Shown here in pieces: positions 36,801 to 48,800 of a stretch of DNA of 64,000 nt; the first letter of the stretch is position 1, and each line of letters starts with the position of its first letter. This DNA is from Notospermus geniculatus (lineage: Eukaryota; Nemertea; Pilidiophora; Heteronemertea; Lineidae), in contig NMRB01000176.1 in assembly GCA_002633025.1 (NCBI GenBank), positions 224,013 through 288,012 of the forward strand. Direction: 5' to 3'. Both the position numbers and the translations under genes were made by a program. The notes under the pieces were generated by a model that was given only the letters and a program-made list of their open reading frames with translations, was not told the DNA's origin and did no database searches.

Positions 36801-39800
36801 TTCTTATCGTCGTATCTCTGTCGACCCAAAAAAATAGATAATGTCGAATTCCTGGCGTTTACTTCATAATTGCTAATAGAAATGACTAAAAAAAGTAAAA
36901 GATTAGTGAAAAAAGCTGGTGAATACCTGACGATTTCATTTGAGGTCCTGGGTGAGTTAGTGTCGAATCCTAACCCCAAAAAAATTTTCTAGGTGTCGAA
37001 TAAGTGTCGAAAAAACGTCGACCCCTGAACAGGGGGGGTACAGGGTTTACATTGACCGCTGCATGACGATTTGAGAAGGCATGGTCATGATGGTTGTGCA
37101 TGGTGAACGTATGGCTGTCCACCTCTGCTTACCTCCCGCCTGTCCTACCAAGAATGAAGTGTTGGTATCACTTATCGGGTACCCTGAATTTGTTACATCC
37201 GCCTTCACTGCGTAGGCATTAGGCCTGCCAGAGTGGCCTCTGAGCTATTGGTGTATTTACATGTAAAAATACCTTCACATCGTTCACAACACAGCACCAA
37301 AACCGCAGAACGCATGTTCTGTTCAAAATTGTACTTTCACAAGCAACACAATCACATGTCTCCCCATAGGGTTTCTCTTGCTCACACACCAACTACATGT
37401 ACGGGTGTCACCAACATCCTAAGAGGGTTACTACTACAAGATCCGATTACCATGCAATACAGCATGCACTATCCATTTCTTTAGATGCTGTTCCTGCAAT
37501 TACTTTCACTCCTACTTCGCTGCATGTTCATTCCATCTCATTAATTGAAATCGATGCATCAAGGATAGCAATTAATTGCGCTAGGAAAACAGCACCATGT
37601 TCAACACTAATCCGTGTTTACACTGGCGTTTCCAAGAGAATGTTACACTTACAGGGATATCAACATGAAGACGCTTGTCTATTTATAAGTTGTTCTTTGT
37701 ACGTGTACCGATTGAGTGGCGGGTGTTGAAAAAACACACTTCAAATGATAAGACCTGGCGTGAATTGACGGATTACCACTGTTATTTTTGAGCGTAATGG
37801 CTGCAGGATACTGGAGCGATTAAAAATCTCACTGAAAACTTCGGTGGAACTTGGAGGAATTATACTGTCAGTATAATTCCTCCAAGGGTGGAAGCAGCCA
37901 CTACATACGAAGCACAGTTTTTAAAAAAATCTCATGCTTTCATTGAAATGAAAGTTGCAGTGGCTGCGCATACTCGAGTCAACAGCAGTGCGTAATAGAT
38001 CATCATCCCTCTGTTGGAATCTGGGTGCTTCAGTTGTCGCTTTGGCCTTTGGAGTTCCGCTGCCTTGGCAACCATAAAACGCTGGAGTCAAATTCCCTCC
38101 CATTAGATCAAGCTACGTATAGAGTTCAGTTGAAATTGATACCCACTGTGTATTTTCAATTAATGTGAAAACTGAGATAAATGGAGGAATTGATTGGTAT
38201 GGAATGTTGTGAACTTAGTTATTGTGTTTTCTACTAACCACGCAATTCATAGTTCTATGCATTTAGATGAATTTCTCTTATTTTATGAACTCTTGTTGAA
38301 GTAGAAGTTGATAAATTGAACAGTTAAAATTATTGCCAGCATTCAATTCAAACACCATTTAGATCTCGAATAAACATGGAGTGTATCAGTGACACTCCTA
38401 TAGGGCGACATTCTTTTTTTTACCAGAGGGAATGCGTCCATGTTGTACCGTAAGTTTCATGAACAATGCTGGCCATCTTGTAACATCAGATCATTTAAAA
38501 ATTAATTACCCCTTTTCAACATTCTCAAGGTCATATCAATCTGGAGACAAAAAATATTGCATGAGTGCATTGATATATACAGCATTGGTAATGAGTATGT
38601 GACCTTGAGGCCCTGCTACCTTGGCAACCAGGAGTACACCACACAGCCTTCCAGCTTGTCACCATAAGCAAAAACTATCTGTGTGCTTCCAATTTTGTGA
38701 TGCCTGAGGGCTAAATAGTAGCAGAAGCAATAAATTATTAGCGTTTGATGCTGTTTGATATTGGGAACCTACGTAATCAGAATCCATAAGGATCTAAAAC
38801 TGGTTCGTTCTGTAAAATGTTGGAGTGCGGACAAATATTTTGCTCTCTCTAGCAATACAGGTTTATTGCTGACAACCAATATATTGGCGATCAGTGTCAA
38901 AGGCTCAAGCCGCGAGCAGCAGCGTTGTCATGATAGTGAGAGATCCCTGGCGTTCAAACACTCTTTGGCAGTCCAGCCTGGGCCATGGCCATATCATCCC
39001 AGGCTCTTCATACATGTTGCATGGGACAGTAGCCGTGGTACACTGCCCTTGTGCCTTGTACATTTGCAAGGGCAAGTAAAAGATCCCATCCAAGTGAGGA
39101 CTATGAGTAGCATGAGATGGCCTCTTCCACACTTACCACGGCCAATAATGCTTTGGCTTCGGCCGTGATNACCACACAGCCTTCCAGCTTGTCACCATAA
39201 GCAAAAACTATCTGTGTGCTTCCGATTTTGTGATGCCTGAGGGCTAAATAGTGGCAGAAGCAATAAATCATTAGCGTTTGATGCTGTTTGATATTGGGAA
39301 CCTACGTAATCAGAATCCATAAGAATCTAAAACTGGTTCGTTCTGTAAAATGTTGGAGTGCGGACAAATATTTTGCTCTCTCTAGCAATACAGGTTTATT
39401 GCTGACAACTTGGCTTCACCCCAATACCATGGTGGGTTGACGGCCAATATATTGGCGGTCAGTGTCAAAGGCCCAAGCCGCGAGCAGCAGCATTACTTGT
39501 CATGATAGTGAGTGATCCCTGGCGTTCAAACACTCTTTGGCAGTCCAGCCTGGCTGGGCCATATGGCCATATCATCTTCATATGTATCTGTCTACATCTT
39601 CATACAGGCTCTTCATGTATCTGTCGCATGGGACAGTAGCCGTGGTACTGCCCATTGTGCCTTGTACATTTGCAAGGGCAAGTAAAAGATCCCATCCAAG
39701 TGAGGACCATGAGTAGCATGAGATGGCCTCTTCCACACTTACCACGGCCAATAATGCTTTGGCTTCGGCCGTGGCTGGAGAAATCCACTCCAATACTACT

Positions 39801-42800
39801 GACGACGGGAGTTGATCCTGTCGGAAATATAGGTCCTCTTTGAATCAATATTACTAGCAACCTTTGGGAGCTTAACCACTGCTGCTCCATAGAAGTCTCT
39901 CATTCTCAATCTCAGATCTGTCCACCACCAAAGAGCCCACCTTAACTTGTCCGATATCAGCCTGCAGTAATTACTGACTGTTCATCCATGGACATATTGG
40001 TCCATCAAATGTCCCTGTGATCACTTACATGCTACTTCGCGTCCTTTCACAATCCTCTTATTGGCGGGAATGGATGTTTTATGTATGAGGACGACATGAT
40101 GATCAAATTGGTTTCTTCCCTATCTCACGTTGATGGGAAAGTTATGGTGATGTGTTGGTGATTTACTCCCGAGTTACTCCACAAGGTGATCTCTGATATT
40201 GCAAATAAAACAGTTGGTGTCTCGCAGAGATGATGGGGGAGTTGAGGTGATGTAGTGGGTTTTGTCTACGACTTTTTGTGTCTGACAAATAAAACCTTCA
40301 TTCCTTGCTCTCGGCAAAGGAGTCGATGAATCTATAGAAAAATCAGGTCAGTGTCTTTGGTCCAGAAACGTCAGGGGTAGGTTGTCAGATGCAAGTCTTA
40401 CTGACTCCTTTTTTGATGGTCAGAGCGAGTGTAGAAGACAGTCACGATGGTAAGCCAGAATGCTTTGCTGAAGGCCTTACTCCATTTGGGTGCATGGTGC
40501 CGTAATATTCCGCCCAAGTTTTTCCGCCGGTACACTATGATTGGGCGTGATGTGAATTTTTTGAGTAGGCCTAGAGTTATGCCTCTGGTTATTTGTGGCA
40601 ACTCGTCCACAGTTACGATAAAAGAGGGACCGACCCGAACAACTGCGGCCCGATCCCCAAATTGAACCAAAGTACTGCGGCTGGCGTACTTTCCCGCTGG
40701 AACTAAATATCATTCCAAGTCGGTGGATGGGGTGGTAACATCACTCCAGTTCCAAGGAAGCATGGAGAACGGCTGTCCCTTACATAGCCTACATCAGCCA
40801 GGACAGTCTTTTGGGAGCTCTGAACGACTTCGAGACTATCAGATCCATTCCGCCTTGGCCGATTATCAGCGGATCATTTCAGTCCGTCAGTTGAAGCATC
40901 TATCTAGGTACAGATTCGCCATGATTGTGTTGCACCAGATCCAGATGGTTAGGAAGACCTGGCTTTCCACTGCACATGTCTTCAGTTTCCACCAGTGCCA
41001 TGTTATACTGGGATCCATTTCTCAGACTGGTTTACGATTGCACAAAACTTCATAGACAGATGCCAATATCTGTGAAGCTGTAGTGATCGACTAACGTAGG
41101 TGGAGGAAATATGCAAGAAGAATTTTCCATGTCCAGTATGTAGGTGCAAACGACATGAAAGCACCGGCTCGGAGTCAGTTGCTTGTCGGAGGGACTGCCA
41201 TCTGGAATCTGCAGGTGGAGTTCGAATGTTTTTATCGGAAGGTTTTGATGATGTTTGGAATCTCAGGGAATCTCCAACCTGGTCTGTGTGCGTGGAGGCT
41301 TTTGGTAACAGCTCAACAGACTTGGTCTGAGTACCTGAGTGGCCAGAATTTTTCGGGCTCTCGCCTAAGTAGGAATGAACTGACAGTACCAAGACGAAGT
41401 CAATGGGCAGTGTGGATTGCTTGCTTGCAGTGCATGATTTACATGCGGCAAGGATGGCTTTACTGCAACCAACGATTGATCGACAACGACAGGAGAGCAG
41501 CTCCTACAGAGAAGCAAAGACTCTCCCGAACCAGTCCCATAGGAACAAATTCAACTGGCGACAAAAGAGTGGAAGCCTGCCACGAAGTACGCCCCTTAAC
41601 CTGGACAGAAAAGAAGCTACTACCATCCTCTGCCTACAAACAAGCCACTGAAGGATATAGCAGGATCCTCTAGTCTTGGTGTCGGTGCCAGGAGAAAGAT
41701 CCTACACCAGAGCAGGATTCTGCAGGATGCCTAGTGTGCGGGACACAAGGAGCCTATCAAACTTTTGACCATTACCTACCAAAACCCTGAGGAGTAGAAG
41801 ACAGCCAGTTTTATAGGGTCCATAGAATTGGATGTTTTGACCAGCCAACCGTAGATCAGCAGCAGTCTTTTGTATCGGATCATGCCTTCCTCGCCATTTG
41901 CACTCAAAACAATCATCACGTCTGCGATTCAACAATTACAGAGTAAGCTAAGCACAAACACGGAGACATCTTCCGTGTCAAATCGGATCAATTCCGTCTG
42001 CATTCGTGTGCCCACAATTGCCTCTTACCAGTGCAAACATAGAACAACTATTAGTTGCTGGTATTGGCACTTGGACGCATTTGACCTTTGGTCGACGGAA
42101 ACCCTATTTGTGGCACAAAGTGCATTAAAAAATGACTACGGTGCTTCCGGCAATCCAGCCCTTGACGGAGAGTTGCGCTAATGGCATTTTACCTCCACAA
42201 ATGTTCATGTACAGGGAAGTCTTTTTATGACTACACATGGTTGCTCTTGTCAAGATTGAAGCCATGCGAGTAATTTCATCGATGTTGCTGAAATCTCACT
42301 GTGTCAAAGAAAAAAACAAATTTTGAAATAAAGGGTGATACGACCATTCTCCTTCCTTCCAATTGGGTTTATTGGCCTGGTACTCCGTCTTTGGCCAGGG
42401 TCAGGGGAGGAGTCCATCACAAGCTACATGTACTCTTGTTTCTCATTCAGCTTTTAGGCACAAGGTCTACACTTCCATGCGATGGACATAAAAGTCCAGT
42501 AGCGAGTTTTCGCAAAGCCCACGAAACACCAACACGAACGTCTATCCTTTTTTTCGGTACTTTCTTCGTGGCATTGAACGATGGCGTTCGTGTTGGCATT
42601 TCGGGGGCTCTGTGAAAACTCCCTAATATGACCAAGCTGTGTGCTGTATGTGTTACGTACCATAAAGTAGGAGCGAAATGATTTTCAATGATATCTAGTG
42701 TGGCGTTCCTCCAGTCACGCTTCAGGAGCACCAGAGTTTGGAAAATGGTGCAGGAAAACCCATTTATGGGCACACCATTTACAGACCATCAACACAAATC

Positions 42801-45800
42801 TTGTCGCTGAATGGCTATGTTGTGTTGGACCTGAGCACTTGTGATGCAAAATCTCCCAAAAAACTTCCAAGATGGTAATTATATTATTTTTTGTTCTGTC
42901 TTCCAGGTATCAATACCGACAGCCCACCACTCAGCCGCAGTTCAAAGCCACCTTCCTTCTTGAATCTGGACAACATACGAGGACAAACTCCGCCGGCAAC
43001 ACCTTGTTCAATTTTGAAAAATGCCGATGAGAAATCACCGAGAGGGATCACGTTCACGTAAGTTGCATGTCTTAGGACGTTGCGGGAATACCAAGAGTAG
43101 AGAGTTTTCGCAAAGCCCCCAAACGCCAACGCGAATGCCAAGCCTATTGTTCGACGCCACGAAGACAGCACCGAACAAAAAGATTAGATGTTCGTGTTGG
43201 GGTTTCGGGAGCTTGGCTAAAACTCCCTAGTAACGTTTAGGCCACGTGCACACTGCGAGCGAACTGGTGAAGCGAAGCGAAGAGAATTTCACCCAGCGAT
43301 GTGGCTAAGATGTTTAGGAACTCCTGAAGCATTGGCATTTAGAAACTGAGAGCGATGAGCGCTGATCGCTCTCAGTTTGTGCACGCCAATGCTTAGGGCA
43401 CCATGATTTCACTTCAGGGGTAAAAGCATGTCTGTGAGCAGTATCGCAGGTATAAAACTTGCTACAATGGGGTAGCTCACTTGCACACAAATAGATTTTA
43501 GTTCACAGACATGGCTCGCCACACAACTTCACTTGTTCTCTCATCTTTCCTATCACGATTCCAATGTATGAACTTCAAGTTGCACTTGATGTATGCAGTT
43601 CATCGGAATGAAATTCTCAAGAATAAACTAGCCTGGATGTGAGGAAGGCTGACTCATTTTGCAGACTACTTCACCTTTCTTCCTGTACATTTTGTCGAAT
43701 AAACATAAAAACCAGACGTCTTCAAATAATTGGAGTGGTAGCATTCGATATAGAACAGGTTTGGTTCCATCAACTGACTTGTTGCTAATGCTAGCAATCG
43801 ATTGCAAGTGATCACTGGCATTTTCCCATGTGTTTAGTTGAAGATGTTTTCAAAACTACCTGTTGTTGGTCAAAAATTGTTGGCTCAATCCATCGCAACT
43901 TCACATGTACTGATCATCCTCACCAATTGTGGGCAAGCCTAAATACCATTTGGCCTGGAGGTCATCACAATTAGCTACCGATGTTCCTTGCATGGGTGGA
44001 GTCTTTTGCTTGCCCTTGCGAAGGGACAAAGTAATGAACAAGGAACATGGGACGGATGTGAAGAGCTAGAGATCCCCAGGGTTCTGCCGATGCTGGTCGG
44101 CGCCGGACGGCCCCGTCCAGGACGCAGAAATGCCGACCGGCACTCAGCCTAAAAGGAGTATTTTCCGAAGTGATTTACTCCCGAGTTACTCCACAAGGTG
44201 ATCTCTGATATTGCAAGTAAAACAGTTGGTGTCTCGCGGAGATGACGGGGAAGTTGAGGTGATGTAGTGGGTGTTGTCTACGACTTTGGTGTCTGACAAA
44301 TCAAACATTCATTCCTTGCTCGGCAAAGGAGTCAATGAATCTATAGAAAAATCAGGTCAGTGTCTTTGATCCAGAAACGTCAGGGGTAGGTTGTCAGATG
44401 CAAGTCTTACTGACTCCTTTTTAGCTCACCTGGGGTGAGCTCTTGTCGTGGGTCTGCGTCCGTCGTCGTCCGTTGTCGTCGTCCGTTAGCAGGGCACGTT
44501 TCGTAACCGCTGGAGCTATTGATCTGAAACTTGGTACATATATACCCCTAGGTCAGATGACCTATGACACCAAGTTTCGGACCGATTCGACTCTTAGCTT
44601 GGCCACCAGGTGGTGGAAACCAAAAACACAAAAAGTGCAATAACTCCTGAACTAATGACTGGATCACCTCCAAATTGTTGTCATAGGTGTATCTAATGAG
44701 GGTACATTACATATATAACGGGTTTTTGGTTTGACGTACTTTTCAAGGTCACAGAGGTCAAAGTTCAAAATTTTGCCTTTAAGTGGCACGTTTGGTAACC
44801 GCAGGTGCTATTGGCCTCAAATTTGGTACATATATACCCCTAGGTCAGATGACCTATGACACCAAGTTTCGGTCCGATTTGACTCTTAGCTTGGCCACCA
44901 GGTGGCGGAAACCAAAAACACAAAAAGTGCAATAACTCATGAACTAATGACTGAATCATCTCCAAATTTTTATCATTGATGCTTCTAACGAGGATGCATG
45001 ACATAAGTAAGGGGTTTTTGATTTGACCGACTTTTCAAGGTCACAGAGGTCAAAGTTCAAAATTTAGTCATTTGGCAGTGTGTTTCGTAACTGCTTGGGC
45101 TATTGACTTGAAACTTGGTACATACACACCCCTATGTCAGATGACCTATGACACCAATTTTCGGTCCGATTCGATTCTCTGCTTGGCCACCAGGTGGCCA
45201 AAATCAAAGCTCATAGTCCAGTAACTCCTGAACTTTAACTGGATTGCTCCAAATTTTTATCAGGTGCATCCTACGAGGATACATGACCCTGGAACATTTC
45301 AATTTAACATTTGTCATTTGTTTTTCTGGTATGTTCACCCAGGTGAGCACATGGTCCATGGACCATTTCATTTGATGGTCAGAGCGAGTGTAGAAGACAG
45401 TCACGATGGTAAGCCAGAATGCTTTGCTGAAGGCCTTACTCCATTTGGGTGCATGGTGCCGTAATATTCCGCCCAAGTTTTTCCGCCGGTACACTATGAT
45501 TGGGCGTGATGTGAATTTTTTGAGTAGGCCTAGAGTTATGCCTCTGGTTATTTGTGGCAACTCGTCCGCAGTTACAATAAAAGAGGACCGACCCGAACAA
45601 CTGCGGCCCGATCCCCAACTTGAACCAAAGTACTGCAGCTGGTGTACTTTCCCGCTAGAACTAAATTCATTCCAAGTCTGTGAATGGGGTGGTAACATCA
45701 TTCCAGTTCCAAGGAAGCATGGAGAACGGCTGTCCCTTAAATGTACATAGCCTACATCAGCCAGGACAGTCCTTTTGGGAGCTCTGAACGACTTCGAGAC

Positions 45801-48800
45801 TATCAGATCCATTCCACCTTGGCCGATTTCATCAGCGGATCATTTCAATCCATCAGTTGAAGCATCTACCTAGGTACAGATTCTCCATGATTGTGAAGCA
45901 CCAGATCCAGATGGTTAGGAAGACCTGGCTTTCCATTGCACATGTCTTCAGTTTCCACCAGTGCCATGTTATACTGGGATCCATTTCTCAGTATCTGTGA
46001 AGCTCTATAGTGATCGACCAACATAGGTGGAGTAAATATATGCAACAAGAATTTTCCATGTCCACTTTGTAGGTGCAAACGACATGAAAGCACCGGCTCG
46101 GAGTCAGTTGCTTGTTGGAGGGACTGCCGTCCGGAATCTGCAGGTGGAGTTGGAATGTTTTTATCGGAAGGTTTTGATAATGGTTTGGAATCTCAGGGAA
46201 TCTCCAACCTGGTCTGTGTGCGTGGAGGCTTTTGGTAACAGCTCAACGGACTTGGTCTGAGTACCTGAGTGGCCAGAATTTTTCGGGCTCTCGCCTAAGT
46301 AGGAATGAACTGACAGTACCAAGACGAAGTCAATGGGCAGTGTGGATTGCTTGCTTGCAGTGCATGATTTACGTGCGGCAAGGATGGCTTTACTGCAACC
46401 AAAGATGGATCGACAATGACAGGAGAGCAACTCCTACAGAAAAGCAAAGACTCTCCTGAACCAGTCCCATACGAACAAATTGAACTGGCAACAAAAGAGC
46501 GGAAACCTGCCACGAAGAACCCTTCTTAACCTGGACTGAAAAGAAGCTACTACGATCCTCCGCCTACGAACAAGCCACTGAAGGATGAACATAGCAGAAT
46601 CCTCTTGGTGTCAGTGCAGGGGAACTATCCGACACCAGAGCAGGAACCTGCAGGATGCCTGGTGTGCGGGACGCAAGGAACCTATCAAACTTTTGGCCGG
46701 ATGGACCATAACCTACCAAAACCCTTAGGAATAGAAGAAGACGGCCAGTTTTATAGGGTCCATAGAATTGGATGTTCTGACCAGCCAAGCATTGATCTGC
46801 AGCAGTCTTATATGGGATCGTGCCTTCCTCGCCTTGTGCACTCAAAACAAATCACGTCTGCGATTCAACGATTACGGAGTAAGCTAAGCATAAACACGGA
46901 GACATCTTCCGTGTCAAATCGGATCAATTCCGTCTGCATTCGTGTGCCCACAATTGCCTCTTACCAGTGCAAACATAGAACAACTATTAGTTGCTGGTAT
47001 TGGCACTTGGACGCATTTGACCTTTGGTCGACGGAAACCCTATTTGTGGCACAAAGTGCATTAAAAAATGACTGCGGTGCTTCCGGCAATCCAGCCCTTG
47101 ATGGAGAGTAATGTCTTGTGCTAATGGCATTTTACCTCCACAAATGTTCGTGTACAGGGAAGTCTTTTTATGACTACACATGGTTGCTCTTGTCAAGATT
47201 GAAGCCATGCGAGTAATTTCATCGATGTTGCTGAAATCTCACTGTGTCGAAGAAAAAAACAAATTTTGAAATAAAGGGTGATACGACCATTCTCCTTCCT
47301 TCCAATTGGGTTTATTGGCCTGGTACTCCATCTTTGGCCAGGGTCAGGGGAGGAGTCCATCACAAGCTACATGTACTCTTGTTTCTCATTCAGCTTTTAG
47401 GCACAAGGTCTACACTTCCATGCGATGGACATAAAAGTCCAGTAGCGAGTTTTCGCAAAGCCCACGAAACACCAACACGAATGTCTATCCTTTTTTCGGT
47501 CCTTTCTTCGTGGCATTGAACGATGGCGTTCGTGTTGGCATTTCGGGGGCTCTGTGAAAACTCCCTAATATGACCAAGCTGTGTGCTGTATGTGTTACGT
47601 ACCATAAAGTAGGAGCGAAATGCTTTTCAATGATATCGAGTGCGGCGTTCCTCCAGTCACGCTTCAGGAGCACCAGAGTTTGGAAAATGGTGCAGGAAAA
47701 CCCATTATGGGCACACATACAGGCCATCAACATGAATCTTGTCGCTGAATGGCTATGTTGTGTTGGACCTGAGCACTTGTGATGCAAAAAAGATCTCCCA
47801 AAAAAACTTCCAAGATGGTAATAATATTAATGTTCTGTCTTCTAGGTATCAATACTGACAGCCCACCACTCAGCCGCAGTTCAAAGCCACCTTCCTTCTT
47901 GAATCTGGACAACATACGAGGACAAACGCCGCCGGCAACACCTTGTTCAATTTTGAAAAATGCCGATGAGAAATCACCAAGAGGGATCACGTTCACGTAA
48001 GTTGCATGTAGTAGGACGTTGCAGGAATACCAAGAGTAGAGATCGAGTTTTCGCAAAGCCCCCAAACACCAACGTGAATGCCAAGCCTATTGTTCGACGC
48101 CACGAAGACAGCACTGAACAAAAGGATTAGATGTCCGTGTTGGGGTTTCGGGAGCTTGGCTAAAACTCCCCTAGTAACGTTTAGGCCACGTGCACACTGC
48201 AAGCGAACTGGTGAAGCGAAGCGAAGCGAATTTCGCCCAGCGATGTGGCGAAGATGTTTAGGAACTCCGGAAGCATTGGCATTTAGAAACTGAGAGCGAT
48301 GAGCGCTGATCGCTCACAGTTTGTGCACGCCAGTGCTTAGGGCACCATGATTTCACTTCAGGGGTAAAAGTATGTCTGTGAGCAGTATCGCAGGTATAAA
48401 ACTTGCTACGATATAGCTCACTTGCACACAAATAGATTTTAGTTCACAGACATGGCTCCCCACACAACTTCACTTGTTCTCTCATCTTTCCCATCACGAT
48501 TCCAATCTTTCTCATGAACTTCAAGTTGCTCTTGATGTATGCAGTTCATAGGAATGAAATTCTCAAGAATAAACTAGCCTGGATGCGAGGAAGGCTGACT
48601 CATTTTGCAGACTACTTCACCTTTCTTCCTGTACATTTTGTCGAATAAACATAAAAACCAGACGTCTTCAAATAATTGGAGTGGTAGCATTCGATATAGA
48701 ACAGGTTTGGTTCCATCAACTGACTTGTTGCTAATGCTAGCAATCGATTGCAAGTGATCACTGGCATTTTCCCATGTGTTTAGTTGAAGATGTTTTCAAA

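Noticed and set aside
40447-47111. Long open frames near 40447, 41155, 45406 and 46605 as genes or a decayed retrotransposon
   Set aside because: Frames are short, interrupted, in several registers, match no family I know, and are shared between blocks only because the DNA is duplicated.
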